A stretch of 64,000 bases of DNA from contig NZ_CP114903.1 in the NCBI RefSeq assembly GCF_027497255.1, forward strand, positions 3,038,001 through 3,102,000. Reading direction: 5' to 3'. How positions within the stretch are numbered: position 1 is the first letter of the stretch; each line of letters opens with the position of its first letter. The notes beneath the pieces are model-generated. The model ran no database searches and had not been told where the DNA came from. It saw only the letters and a program-made list of their open reading frames with translations. The stretch comes from Micromonospora sp. WMMD882. GTDB lineage: Bacteria > Actinomycetota > Actinomycetes > Mycobacteriales > Micromonosporaceae. The position numbers and the translations under genes were made by a program. Shown piece by piece: positions 27,776 through 37,274 of the stretch.

Positions 27776-29194
27776 ATGACAGGAGACGGTCTCTGCGCCA
27801 CGCCCGACTGCGGCCAGCCTGCAGTGTATCGAACTCGGACGAACCCGGCCTACTGCACTTCTTGCATAGACCGGCTCTTCTGCGACATGGGGCTGGTCCC
27901 GCTTGAGCCCTTTAGAAAGAAGAACGAGCGACGGCTCACAACTTGCCTTGTCTGCAGCGTTCAGCTCACTTACAGCTTGGACATGATCCTCTCCCCCTCT
28001 TCCGGCGGGGCCGGTCGGTGCGACTGGTGCAGGATGAAGAAGAATGGTCAGGCGTTTCGCGAAAATGCTGAGATGCTTGACCGCGCCACCCTCGGCTCCG
28101 CTAATATGGCGGAGCTATCGGGGCACACCCTCTTAAAGTTCATTGAGCGTCGAGTGTGGCCACGTGAGCGAGTAATAAGGCTTTTCAAAACTCTGCACAT
28201 GGAGTGTGTTTCGGAACTGCCGTCTACGTCCGATGGATTTGAGCCGGTGCATGTCCGGTGCGTAAAGTGTGGACGCGACAGTGTCCATTTGCCGGGCCGC
28301 ATGGATGCTTATACCAAACAAGGCTGGTGTGCATGCAACTTCTGTGGCGGAGGAAAGGGCCCCTGCTCGGACGATGTTGTGCGCTGCTTCGAGTCCCGCG
28401 GACTGCGGATAGATGACGTGGTTACGCGGCATGACAAGATGCATACTCGCTGCCAGCGCTGCGAGAGCCCTCGGTTCGTATCGTTGGATCAGCTTAGGCG
28501 CGAAGTGGTGCCCTGCTACGTATGTGACGGCGCGGCCGATCCAACGAAGCCTCACCGCGTATACATCTTCCACTTTCAGGATCTTCGCTGCTTCAAGGTT
28601 GGTATTACCAACGTGGGGAACGACGACCGACTCCGGGAGCATCAGAGGCGGGGCGGGGTGCTGCAGGATGTTGTCCAGGTGAACAACCGAGCCGCAGCAG
28701 TAGCCTTGGAGGGGAACATCCTTACTGCAATGGCGGCCTACCCCTCGTCGGCGACTGCGGCTGACTTTCCACAAAATGGATGGACTGAGACCTGGGCTGA
28801 TAATGCTCCCGGCATCTCGCTGGCTCGACTAGCGATCACCGTCGCGGACGTGACCGTCCCGGCCGAAACGGTCCGACAGTGGCGCAGCGAACGCCAAGGA
28901 AAGTCCCGAGCTTCGGGCCAGGCTGCCGTGACGGCAAGGAATCAGGAACTTTCTCTTGAGCGAGGCGAGATCGTAGTCTTCACCGGACGCGACGCCACCC
29001 CTAGGTCTCAATGGGAGGCGCGCGCCCGGCACCTGGGATTGCGAGTTGGGTCGAAGGTGACTTTCACGACGACGCTGCTTGTTAGCGATGATCCAACGTC
29101 AAAATCGCGCAAGTGCCTAGACGCGCGGTCGCGCGGGGTGCGGATGGTGGACTACCGAACGCTGTCAAGGATCCTGGACGAGTTTGAGGGCTGA
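27776..29194 (+). CDS. Zinc-ribbon / GIY-YIG-type / BRCT protein
   Basis: 472 residues and visibly lower G+C and different codon choice from its neighbours (AAG, CTT and ATA-type codons), so probably recent import. The N-terminal 250 residues hold at least five CxxC pairs (CATPDCGQPA, YCTSCIDR, TTCLVCS, GRCDWCRMKK, HVRCVKCGRD, CNFCGGG, TRCQRCESPR, CYVCDG), a zinc-ribbon array as in homing or very-short-patch nucleases. Residues 258-360 (RVYIFHFQDLRCFKVGITNV, DRLREHQRRGG, AVALEGNIL) are a MUG113-like GIY-YIG domain. The last 80 residues (GEIVVFTGRDATPRSQWEAR, GSKVTFTTTLLVSDD, KCLDARSRGVRMVDYRTL) are a BRCT domain. Likely a DNA-targeting nuclease. Start: ATG 27776, no strong RBS. Confidence 0.75.
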   Translation: MTGDGLCATPDCGQPAVYRTRTNPAYCTSCIDRLFCDMGLVPLEPFRKKNERRLTTCLVCSVQLTYSLDMILSPSSGGAGRCDWCRMKKNGQAFRENAEMLDRATLGSANMAELSGHTLLKFIERRVWPRERVIRLFKTLHMECVSELPSTSDGFEPVHVRCVKCGRDSVHLPGRMDAYTKQGWCACNFCGGGKGPCSDDVVRCFESRGLRIDDVVTRHDKMHTRCQRCESPRFVSLDQLRREVVPCYVCDGAADPTKPHRVYIFHFQDLRCFKVGITNVGNDDRLREHQRRGGVLQDVVQVNNRAAAVALEGNILTAMAAYPSSATAADFPQNGWTETWADNAPGISLARLAITVADVTVPAETVRQWRSERQGKSRASGQAAVTARNQELSLERGEIVVFTGRDATPRSQWEARARHLGLRVGSKVTFTTTLLVSDDPTSKSRKCLDARSRGVRMVDYRTLSRILDEFEG

Positions 29195-29432
29195 CGCCGG
29201 CCCTACCCGGCAACGTCGCCTCGCCAGCGAGCTGTTCCAGGCATTCGACGCCCCTGAAGTCAGGCAGGTCGCTGTCAACGGCGGGATCCGCCTTCCGCAC
29301 TGGCATTCACAGGTCTGTTCTACAATCACTGCCTGGGCCCAAGCGGTTGGCGCCGAGGTGGTCCCGCAGGCGCCCCTGATCCCAGGGTCACCACGCATGC
29401 TGGCCATGCTGCGGTTCGACGGGGAGCGATAG
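29184..29432 (+). CDS. Possible small protein or gene fragment
   Basis: An 82-codon frame from a TTG that overlaps the preceding stop by 11 bp: LASELFQAFDAPEVRQVAV, GGIRLPHWHSQVCSTITAWA, MLAMLRFDGER. It has coding-like composition, but I know no family and see no ribosome site. It could be the relic of a larger gene cut by rearrangement. Confidence 0.3.
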   Translation: MRADAGPTRQRRLASELFQAFDAPEVRQVAVNGGIRLPHWHSQVCSTITAWAQAVGAEVVPQAPLIPGSPRMLAMLRFDGER

Positions 29433-29461
29433 CTCCCGGAAACGCCAGCATTTGAGGGTGG

Positions 29462-30595
29462 TCAGGCCAAGGTGGCGGTGAGGACGTCGGTGTGCCAAGT
29501 CACGTCTGTGCGCAGGTGCCGGAGGCCGACCCACTCCTGGGCCAGGCGCTCACCGCGGGTGAGTAGGGTGGCGACCTGGTCCGTATTCTCGCCGAGCCAG
29601 CCGGCCAGCCGGGCGGCGTCCGTCGGTGCTGCGGCCTTCTCCTTCGCAGCTATGGGGAGCCCGAGCCGCAGTAAGGCGCGGTAGAGGTGCACCGCGGGCC
29701 GCACCTGCGGTAGCCCGTTCTGCACGGCGGTCGCTGAGGCCGAGAGCGGGATCCGCAGTCCGCTCAAGTCCAGATCGCCGAAATACCGGATCTGGGATAC
29801 CGCGTGGCGCGCGCTGATCGTGTTCACCGACGCCGTGAACGTGTTGCCCAGGCCCCAGGCGACGTAGCCAAGGTCGTGCCGCTCCGGCAGGCTGTTCACC
29901 ACCGACCACCATGTCGTCGCGTTTTCGATAACCAGCAGCATCCGCCCTGCGCCGACCCGCTGGTAATACCCGTCTCCGATCGTTTCGGTGAAGCGCTCCG
30001 CCAACAGCGGCGGGTGCACCACGAACGCCCCGATAAGCCGCAGCAGCTTCTCGCGGTCGGAGAAGAGCGGTCCCGAACGGAGAGTGTCGAGCACCTTCTC
30101 CGGCATTGGGAAGTCCGCCGCCGACCCGTGTCGGCCGAAGATCTCCAACGATCGTTCGCGGACGGGCACAAGCGAGCGATCGGGGTTGGTCATCAGCCAT
30201 CGGTTGACCGCTATGTAGGCCGCCCGCTGTTTCGGGGTCGCCACCGGCCAGTGGGTGGCGAGCTCGCGCACCTCCGGATGCCACGGTGGCATCGGTGCCG
30301 GCCGCGCCGTAGCGCTGCCGGTCGGCAGCAGCCAGATTGCCGCAGGCAACGCCACCTTCTCGCGGTCGTCGGCGCGTAGGAGCTGGATTCGGCACGCCTC
30401 TTCCAGCTCCAGCAGCAGCCGCCGCAACACCGCACGCTCGTACTCGTCGTCGGCGTTGGCTGCGGGGATGCGGTGGTAGGCCTCCCAGACGAGGTTTATC
30501 TCGACCCGCTTCCGGGCGGTCCGCTTCCAACCACCGAGCTCCGCCGCCGCGCGGAGCTCGTCTAGCAGGTCACTGGCCGGACGGGAGGTCGCCAT
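29462..30595 (-). CDS. jetD: Wadjet-like JetD: TOPRIM-type nuclease subunit
   Basis: 377 residues. The N-terminal 200 residues are helical (winged-helix-like arm). The C-terminal half holds a TOPRIM core: the strand GRMLLVIEN with Glu224, and IRYFGDLDLSGLRIP with the Asp274-x-Asp276 pair that would bind metal. In Wadjet systems JetD nicks or cuts small circular DNA that the SMC complex has extruded. It is the last gene of the operon, and its ATG overlaps the stop of the SMC-like gene by one base. Assignment rests on the TOPRIM motifs plus the four-gene order with matching sizes. The subtype is not determined; the C-terminal family could be DUF2220 or DUF2399. Confidence 0.72.
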   Translation of the reverse strand: MATSRPASDLLDELRAAAELGGWKRTARKRVEINLVWEAYHRIPAANADDEYERAVLRRLLLELEEACRIQLLRADDREKVALPAAIWLLPTGSATARPAPMPPWHPEVRELATHWPVATPKQRAAYIAVNRWLMTNPDRSLVPVRERSLEIFGRHGSAADFPMPEKVLDTLRSGPLFSDREKLLRLIGAFVVHPPLLAERFTETIGDGYYQRVGAGRMLLVIENATTWWSVVNSLPERHDLGYVAWGLGNTFTASVNTISARHAVSQIRYFGDLDLSGLRIPLSASATAVQNGLPQVRPAVHLYRALLRLGLPIAAKEKAAAPTDAARLAGWLGENTDQVATLLTRGERLAQEWVGLRHLRTDVTWHTDVLTATLA

Positions 30596-33500
30596 CAGTC
30601 CTCGGCCCGGATGAAGGTCCGGAGGGCGGTCAGCTCGCCGCCCGCGTCCTCGGGGCCTAGTTCGTCTAGCCGCTTGCGGAAGACGTGATCGACCGCCAGG
30701 TATTTGCGCCCGGCCCGCAGGTCGGAGTCGTTACGCAGCCGGATGATCAGCGGGAAGGCGCTCAGCGCGTTGGCGTCGAAGAGGCCGGTGGTGTAGACCA
30801 GCTGCACGCCCAGCCTCGCGGCGACCGACCGCTGCAGCTCGAGCAGGTAACCGGCCGAGGCCCGCCCGATCGGGTTGTCGAGGAACAGCACCCCGGAGTG
30901 CCGGTTGGCGATCCGGCCACGGTTGTTGGCCCGCAGCGCAGCCATCGTGCAGTACAGGATGATCGCCGCGGTCAACTGCTGCCCGCCGGAGAAAACGTCT
31001 TTGATTTCCGAAACCCGCTGCCGCTCAGCCCGCAGCGCCGAGTCGGGCTTTAGGACGTCGACGCGGAAGCCGCGCGGCACCGCCCGCCGGACACAGCGCA
31101 GCAGCAGGGCCATCCCGTCGGTGCCGCCGCTGTCGACTACCTCGTCGACAACCTCGCCGATCGCATCGAGCAGAGCTGCCTCCTCCAATGGTTGATACGC
31201 GATGCGCAGGAACTCCTGCCCTGACCAGCCGTCCAAGCCCTGGGGCAGCCGGGAGAGCCGCTGCGCGTTGCGCAGGGTACGGAAGGCGGCACCGACCATG
31301 CCATGCAGCCGCACGTTGATCATGTTCCGATGACGGTCGATGCCGGCGAGCTCGTCAGTCAGCGACCGCAGCCGCGGCCGGAGAGCCGTGATCCACTCAT
31401 CGGCGTGCCCGGCCAAGCTCTCACCGTCCAGCGTGGACACCTGCTGATGGATGGTCGACTGAAGGAGCCGGAATCGGGAGTCCGCGGCGTGCCGCCGCAG
31501 CGCCTCCGTGGTCCGGGTTAGCCGGCCGCGCTCGGTCGCGGCGCTGTCGTTCGCCGCGTTCAGGGCGGTGCGCAGACTCCGCTTGCGCACCCGCGCCGTG
31601 TCAAGGTCGTCGGGGAATGCTGATGCGCTCCCACTGGCGCTGACGCCGAGATCCTCGGCGAGGTCGGCGAAGCCGCGGGCGGTTCCCTTGGCGGCCTCGA
31701 GCTTGTTGCCCGCCTTCTCGGCGACCTCGCCGAGCTCGGCGAGGCGGCGGTCGGCCCCCGCCGCCGCACGTTCGGCGGCGTTGATCAGGACGGCGGCGTG
31801 ATCCTCGTCGGCTGGGTCGATGAAATCGGCGGGGAGAGCCCGTTGTTCGACGCTTTCGTTGAGTAGCGCATTGATCGCAGCCACCGTGGCGCCGGCGGTC
31901 CTCAGGTTCTCGTTGGCTCGGGCAGCCCGGTCGGTGGTTCGCCGCCGGGCGGCGCTTCGGCTGCCGAAGTCTGCGCCCTCGGGCGTGTCCAGCAGTTCCA
32001 GGGCCCGCCGCCGCACGGGCGGGGCCAGCTCCTCGAACCGTGACCGCGCCTGGGCCTGCTCGCGTTCCACCTGGTCGAGGCGGAGCCGCAGGTCGACGCC
32101 GACTTCCGCCCTAGTGTACGCGTCTGACGCGGCAATGAAGCGCGCCCGGAGCACCTCGACGGGTTCGGCGGGCAGGTGCGCATCCGGCGAGATGTCGCCG
32201 CCGCCGGGCACTTGGGCGAGCTCCCGGCGGGCCCTGGCGGCGACGTCGCTTAGGCCGTCGGCGTGGCGCTGATGACCCGTGGCCTCTTCGCGTTGAGATT
32301 GGGCCAGCTCCCGCGCCGTTGCGGCCAGCCGAGCGTGCGTTTCCGCGCCGGCGAGTAGCTGCCGGCGTGACTCGTCCAGCATCCGGCGCTCGGCCTCGTG
32401 CCGAGCGAGCGCCTGCAGGGCGCGGTCGCGTTGCTCGGCGGTGAGCAGTTCGGCACGCAGGCCGGGAAGCGAATCGTGCACGGCGATCCGCCGATCGATC
32501 GCGTCCCGGGTCGCTTCGGCGGCGAGGATGTACGCGCTCTCTGCCTGTTCAAGGCTGGCCGTGAGGTCGGCGCAGTGCTCCTCCATCTCGGTGAACCGCC
32601 CCGGTGGGAGGTCTCTCCGCCAGTCGCGCAGGTCCCGGATCAGGTCCTGGTCCACAACGAGCGACCGGGCAATTGTCGCGAGCTGCTCGCGGCGCTCCTC
32701 GTCGCGTCGCTCGACGGCGGCTCGGGCGGCCTCGGCGGCCTCCTCGTCGTACAGCGCCGGGTTTAGCGGTACGAATGCCTCTGCCCCCGCCGGGTTTGCC
32801 TGATGCAACGCGTCGGTCGTGCCGATCCCGACGAAGAACACCGGGTAGATGTCGCGCGACGCGAGGACGGTGCCGGCGTCGGCGAGTTGGTCCGGATCGT
32901 TGAGTACGACGCCCGACACTAGCTGGGGGGCAGCGTGCAGCAGCTCGAGGCGCCGTTCGAGGTTGTCGATCTGGGTCAAGTGGTCCCAGCCGCTCCACGC
33001 CGCGATCCCGGCGTCGTTTAGCGCCTCGCACGCGGCGGTCACTTCGGCCGGCGGCGGCAGCAGGCCGTCGGCCTCTAGCGCGGTCCGGATGCGCTCGTCG
33101 GCGGCGGCCTCGGCTTGGAGCTGAGCGCGGGTGCTCTCCGCTCGCGTCACGGCAGCGGCCAGCCGCTCGGCGAGCGGTTCAGCGTCCGTCTCCAGCCGCA
33201 CCTCATCGCTGTCGATCAGCTCGGCGAGCCGCGGGCGCCCGGCCAGCTCAGCGGCGCGGGCGACCGCCGCCTCGTATGCCTCCATGGCCCGGTGATGGGC
33301 TTCCTTGGCCCGAACTACCGCGGTCGCCGCGTCGTTTTCGGCGCGCACCGACACGACGCGTTCCTCGTCGAACTCGAGGGCCTTCTCTCCGGCGACGGTC
33401 AACCGGCGTCCCGCTTCGGCGGCCGCCTCCGCAGCGAGCTCGGCCGCCGCCGCTGCGGACGACCCGGCCGGCAGCAGCCCGCTCGCTGCGGCATCGGAGA

Positions 33501-34980
33501 GCGTCGTGTCGATCTCGGCGATGCGCTTTGCAGCGGCGGCCGCACCAGCACTGAACGTGGCCGCCTCCTGCGTCTCGCGCACCAGCGTGTCCTCGGCGGC
33601 AGCGGCCGCAGCGGAGCATTCCGTTGCCAGTTTCCCGACCGCTTTAGCCGCGTCCGCAGCCTCACCGGCGACTTGGAGGAGCCCGCGGGCCAACTGTGCG
33701 GCTGCGGCCTTCTTTGCATCCAGGATCGGGCGTGCGGATTCCTCGGCGTCCTTAACCAGGGCCGCCGTCTCGGCGGCCGCCGCGTCCGCCGCCCGCAGCT
33801 CAGCGGCCTTCTCGATCTCTCTCCAGGACTCGGCGAGCGCGTCGGCGTCTTCGTGGTCCTGCTTAACGACCGCCTCGATGGCTCGTGCGGTGTTGAGCTG
33901 CAGGACCAGCGCTCGGCGCCTCAGCTCTTTGACCGCGGCCTGCCGGTGCTCCTCGTCGGTGCGGGCCGCCGCCAACGCTTCGGCGGTCTCGCGCGCAAAC
34001 CGTTCTCGGACGGCGAGCAACTCCCGCTCGGCTCGGCTGCGGGCGGCCACGCTCTGGGCAAACTGGTCGACCGCTGCCTGGGCGCCGACAGCGGTCGCCT
34101 CGGCGGTGCGCGCCGCCTTGTGCGCCTCGGCAAGCGGCACAAGCCGGTCCAGCGCGCCCGCGACGAACTCGCTCTCCAGCAGGAGACCGTCGCGTCGCTC
34201 CAGGTCGCGGCTGTGCTGCGCTACTAGGTCGGCGATCTCGCGGGGGTCTTCCTCTGCGACCACGGCCCGCAGTAGAAACTCCACAAACGCCTCATCTGTG
34301 GCGAAGGTAAACGTTCCGGCGGCCTCGCCTTCGTCCGCATTCATCTCACGCTGGTAGCGAAACAGCTCCGGGTCGAGGCCGAGCTGGTCGAGCTGCCGTG
34401 TCCATTCGCCGGGCTGGCGGCTGGCGAAGAACTCCAGGCGCGGATCCGAGGCGAACCCCTCGGCTAGCCGCTGCCGGAATGCGACGCGGCTGACTAGGCG
34501 CCGGTCAGCCGCGAACGGCAGCGTGTCTAGCCGTACCTCTTCGGTCGGCCTCAAGCAGTACCAAAAGGTGGCGAGGTTCTCGGGGTCGCCTGACACGGTG
34601 TTGTTGCGCCACTCTGACACCTTGCCGGTCAGTAGCAGCCGGCCCGTCTCGGCGTGCATCCACTCGAGGACCACGTGCGCAACGTCACCGGCGAGCACGA
34701 AGTTCTCCAGCACTCGGGTGCTGGTTGTGCCAACGATTTGACGTCGCTTGGGAAGCATGACCGAGAAGATCAGCTTGAGCAGGACGGACTTGCCGCCGCC
34801 GTTCTCTAGGAACAGCACACTCGCAGGCGAAGGGCGGCGGTGTGGCTGGTGAGGCTCCAGCAGAGTGTCGGCCTGAAACCGGACCAGGCGGCCGACGTCG
34901 CTGAAGTCCAGGGTGATGTCCTGGTAACGGGCCGGCTCCGGGCCGACCGAGTAGAGGCGTACCCGGGACAGCTCGTACAC
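30595..34980 (-). CDS. jetC: Wadjet-like JetC: SMC/MukB-type ATPase
   Basis: 1461 residues. The Walker A is VLFLENGGGKSVLLKL (Lys64/Ser65). About 1,000 residues of Ala/Glu/Arg-rich coiled coil follow (roughly 250-1290), broken near 640-760 by a globular hinge-like segment (AAPQLVSGVVLNDPDQLADA, DIYPVFFVGIGTTDALHQA). The ABC signature is DVFSGGQQLTAAI (about 1328-1340). The Walker B strand is GVLFLDNPIG (about 1363-1372), where an Asn stands in the position of the usual catalytic Glu. In Wadjet the JetABC complex extrudes DNA loops and senses plasmid size. GTG start 3 bp after the upstream stop. Very high local G+C and Ala content reflect the coiled coil. Confidence 0.78.
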   Translation of the reverse strand: MYELSRVRLYSVGPEPARYQDITLDFSDVGRLVRFQADTLLEPHQPHRRPSPASVLFLENGGGKSVLLKLIFSVMLPKRRQIVGTTSTRVLENFVLAGDVAHVVLEWMHAETGRLLLTGKVSEWRNNTVSGDPENLATFWYCLRPTEEVRLDTLPFAADRRLVSRVAFRQRLAEGFASDPRLEFFASRQPGEWTRQLDQLGLDPELFRYQREMNADEGEAAGTFTFATDEAFVEFLLRAVVAEEDPREIADLVAQHSRDLERRDGLLLESEFVAGALDRLVPLAEAHKAARTAEATAVGAQAAVDQFAQSVAARSRAERELLAVRERFARETAEALAAARTDEEHRQAAVKELRRRALVLQLNTARAIEAVVKQDHEDADALAESWREIEKAAELRAADAAAAETAALVKDAEESARPILDAKKAAAAQLARGLLQVAGEAADAAKAVGKLATECSAAAAAAEDTLVRETQEAATFSAGAAAAAKRIAEIDTTLSDAAASGLLPAGSSAAAAAELAAEAAAEAGRRLTVAGEKALEFDEERVVSVRAENDAATAVVRAKEAHHRAMEAYEAAVARAAELAGRPRLAELIDSDEVRLETDAEPLAERLAAAVTRAESTRAQLQAEAAADERIRTALEADGLLPPPAEVTAACEALNDAGIAAWSGWDHLTQIDNLERRLELLHAAPQLVSGVVLNDPDQLADAGTVLASRDIYPVFFVGIGTTDALHQANPAGAEAFVPLNPALYDEEAAEAARAAVERRDEERREQLATIARSLVVDQDLIRDLRDWRRDLPPGRFTEMEEHCADLTASLEQAESAYILAAEATRDAIDRRIAVHDSLPGLRAELLTAEQRDRALQALARHEAERRMLDESRRQLLAGAETHARLAATARELAQSQREEATGHQRHADGLSDVAARARRELAQVPGGGDISPDAHLPAEPVEVLRARFIAASDAYTRAEVGVDLRLRLDQVEREQAQARSRFEELAPPVRRRALELLDTPEGADFGSRSAARRRTTDRAARANENLRTAGATVAAINALLNESVEQRALPADFIDPADEDHAAVLINAAERAAAGADRRLAELGEVAEKAGNKLEAAKGTARGFADLAEDLGVSASGSASAFPDDLDTARVRKRSLRTALNAANDSAATERGRLTRTTEALRRHAADSRFRLLQSTIHQQVSTLDGESLAGHADEWITALRPRLRSLTDELAGIDRHRNMINVRLHGMVGAAFRTLRNAQRLSRLPQGLDGWSGQEFLRIAYQPLEEAALLDAIGEVVDEVVDSGGTDGMALLLRCVRRAVPRGFRVDVLKPDSALRAERQRVSEIKDVFSGGQQLTAAIILYCTMAALRANNRGRIANRHSGVLFLDNPIGRASAGYLLELQRSVAARLGVQLVYTTGLFDANALSAFPLIIRLRNDSDLRAGRKYLAVDHVFRKRLDELGPEDAGGELTALRTFIRAED

Positions 34981-34983
34981 CGG

Positions 34984-35766
34984 TCAGCCCTGGCCTTCCG
35001 CGCCGCCGGACGCTGCGCGCAGCGACCCGCCGGGTTTAAGGACCGGGACGACGCCGATCTTCAGCAGCTCGTCCATGGTGCGCTCCACAGCCAGTTCCCG
35101 GACCTGAATCAGGAAGCGGCGGGTGGTGCGGTACAGGCCATCAATGTCACCCGGGATCGGCACGAGCAGCCCTTGGTCGGCGAGATAGCGTAGCGCTCGG
35201 GCGACCATGCCGCGGGTACTGTCCGGGGCGACCCGGCCATCCTTGGTGGCCTGACTTTCGGGCCGACGTGCATACGCGCGCCATACCTGTTCGAGCCGGG
35301 GCGCGTCGGCCTCTGGGTCCGTCGCGTCCGCGCGTTCACGCAGTTCACGGGCAACCTCGCGGGCCATTGTGTCGACCTCGGCTACCGAGATACGGCCAGT
35401 GTACTGGTCGTTGGCAAGGTCAGCTGGGCGAGGGAAGGCCAGAGCCGCTGCGGCGAGGAAGGTGACGCCGTGCAGTACCTTCTCGACGTCGCGGCGATCG
35501 CTCGTCCGGGTCTGCCGGGCGTACTGGTCGAGCCGGAGCTCGAAGACCGAGCCGTGCAGCGCCGACAGCACGATGCCCGACTCGGCGTCGACGTCGAGCA
35601 CCCGCAGACCCAACCCTTCGGCAACCGCAGTCACTATGAGGGCGAACGCGTCGTCGTCCCGGTGCCGGATTACCAGGCTCCGGTAGGCGGGGTCACGAGC
35701 GGGCAGCATTCTGGGGCGGAGGCCGAACGCGACCAGCGAGGCCGCGGCAGTGACGTCGTCATTCAT
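34984..35766 (-). CDS. jetB: Wadjet-like JetB: MukE-type kite subunit
   Basis: 260 residues lying between the JetA-like and JetC-like genes, with an ATGA overlap upstream and 3 bp downstream. The fold looks like tandem winged helices: ALRYLADQGLLVPIPGDIDG then LYRTTRRFLIQVREL at the C-terminus is a typical wing, and VEKVLHGVTFLAAAALAFPR is helical. Size and position match MukE/JetB, which bridges the JetA kleisin to the ATPase heads. I could not name a Pfam family with confidence. The C-terminal LKPGGSLRAASGGAEGQG is probably disordered. Confidence 0.62.
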   Translation of the reverse strand: MNDDVTAAASLVAFGLRPRMLPARDPAYRSLVIRHRDDDAFALIVTAVAEGLGLRVLDVDAESGIVLSALHGSVFELRLDQYARQTRTSDRRDVEKVLHGVTFLAAAALAFPRPADLANDQYTGRISVAEVDTMAREVARELRERADATDPEADAPRLEQVWRAYARRPESQATKDGRVAPDSTRGMVARALRYLADQGLLVPIPGDIDGLYRTTRRFLIQVRELAVERTMDELLKIGVVPVLKPGGSLRAASGGAEGQG

Positions 35767-37247
35767 CGTGATGCCTCGTCGTCGAGCAGCGCGACCGCGG
35801 TGAGCAACAGGTCGTCGCCATTGACACCGCCCACTCCGGCCAGCGGGAGCGCGTCGCCGGTCGGCAGCGCCAGCAAGACGTGTTGCTGTCCGCGCCGCAT
35901 CGCCGAGCCGAGCTCGGGCGCGTAGGCGTGCGTGGCAAGCAGGCTGACCAGCGCAGGGAGGTCCTCATCGAGCTCGGCGGCCTCCACAAGCAGCTCGGAC
36001 AGCGGCCGGGTGGTCCCTTGCAGGTTGAGCAGGAGGCTCGCCCTCTGCCAGTGCTCGTCCGAGAACCGGTCGGTGCTTGTCACCGGGACCAGCTCCGGCT
36101 CGGGCAGCTGCCGGCCGAGGTTGCCCTGCTCGGGTGGCACCCGCAGCAGAAGGTCGACCAGCGAGCTCAGGGTCACAACGGACGGCCGGGCGAGGCCTGC
36201 CGACGAGCGGAAGTACGCCTCGAGGGGGTCGCGGGCGTCAGCGGCCGGGAGGCCCATGATAGGGCGCAGGAGCTGGCCGTGCAGGTCGGCGGCCTCCCGG
36301 CGCGGCGGATCGGCGAACAGCTGCCGGTCCTGCTCCGCGCGAAACAGCGCCCGGGCCCGTTGCAGCCGCATCAGCAGCTGGCTGTGCCGACGCATGCAGT
36401 CCTCGACGATGGTGACCAGGTCGGCGGCCTGGCGCTTGTGCCGGGGGTCTATCGCCTCGTCGCGGGCGTCGGCGATGTGCCGTAGGATCGCGTTCTCGTT
36501 GGTGAACCGGTCGTGGACGTGGTCGAGCGCCGAATCGAGCAGCGCGGGAACGGCCTCGTCCCAGTCCACCGCCCTCACGTCGCGCCGGGTCGCCTCCAGT
36601 GCCGTGCGCAGTGCCTCGCCGAGCTGGACGGTGCGGTACCGGGCCTGCTCGGCGGCGAGCTTTGCATCGGCCAGCCGGCCCCGCCTTATCAGGTTGTCGA
36701 GCTTCACTTCGGCGGCGACCTGAGCGGACTCGATGTCGGTGTCGAGCGCGCCGACGAGCACGTTGATCGCCTCGTCGGTGGCCCTAAGGTAGATCTCGCC
36801 GCCCGCGCCGGACAGCTCGACGAGGAGCTTGAAGTCGAACCGGCGGCGGACGTAGACCCCCGCGTCGTCCACCTCGCCGTACACCCGCTGGAATCCCCGG
36901 TCGACGGTGCCGACGTTGATCAAGCTGTCAAGCACCCAACGGGCCACCCGGCAATGTTCCTCGTGGCTACGGGCGGGACCCTGCATCGCCACGAGCGGGA
37001 CCGTGCGGGCAATGATCTGCTCGGCGTCAGCACCTGCGTCAAAGTCCATGGCGATGGTCACCTGGTCGATGACATGCAGCCCGATTTCGGCCATCTGGTA
37101 GATCGAGCTGTCAACCCATTCCAGGCGCGACTTGCGGGAATCAAGATCATTCAGCGGTGCGGTGCAGGCGAGCGCCTTAAGCCGGCGGACGAGCCCGCCA
37201 TCAGGGAAGACGCCGCTATCCCCGACTCCCCCCACATGAACCCCCAT
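35763..37247 (-). CDS. jetA: Wadjet-like JetA: MukF/kleisin-type subunit
   Basis: 494 residues, first gene of the operon. The N-terminus is winged-helix-like (RVARWVLDSLINVGTVDRGF, ALACTAPLNDLDS). A helical middle follows (about 170-330, rich in Arg/Ala/Glu) and a C-terminal winged-helix-like end (LVSLLATHAYAPELGSAMRR, HVLLALPTGDALPLAGVG). Length and layout match JetA/MukF kleisins that close the SMC ring. The start is uncertain: the ATG at 37247 has GGGAGGG only one base upstream, so the GTG at 37235 or later is possible. The first region with family-like character begins at about residue 20 (LVRRLKALACT). Upstream lies the truncated PIN-like gene on the other strand. Confidence 0.62.
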   Translation of the reverse strand: MGVHVGGVGDSGVFPDGGLVRRLKALACTAPLNDLDSRKSRLEWVDSSIYQMAEIGLHVIDQVTIAMDFDAGADAEQIIARTVPLVAMQGPARSHEEHCRVARWVLDSLINVGTVDRGFQRVYGEVDDAGVYVRRRFDFKLLVELSGAGGEIYLRATDEAINVLVGALDTDIESAQVAAEVKLDNLIRRGRLADAKLAAEQARYRTVQLGEALRTALEATRRDVRAVDWDEAVPALLDSALDHVHDRFTNENAILRHIADARDEAIDPRHKRQAADLVTIVEDCMRRHSQLLMRLQRARALFRAEQDRQLFADPPRREAADLHGQLLRPIMGLPAADARDPLEAYFRSSAGLARPSVVTLSSLVDLLLRVPPEQGNLGRQLPEPELVPVTSTDRFSDEHWQRASLLLNLQGTTRPLSELLVEAAELDEDLPALVSLLATHAYAPELGSAMRRGQQHVLLALPTGDALPLAGVGGVNGDDLLLTAVALLDDEASR

Positions 37248-37274
37248 ACCCTCCCGCGCGAGATGCCATGATAA

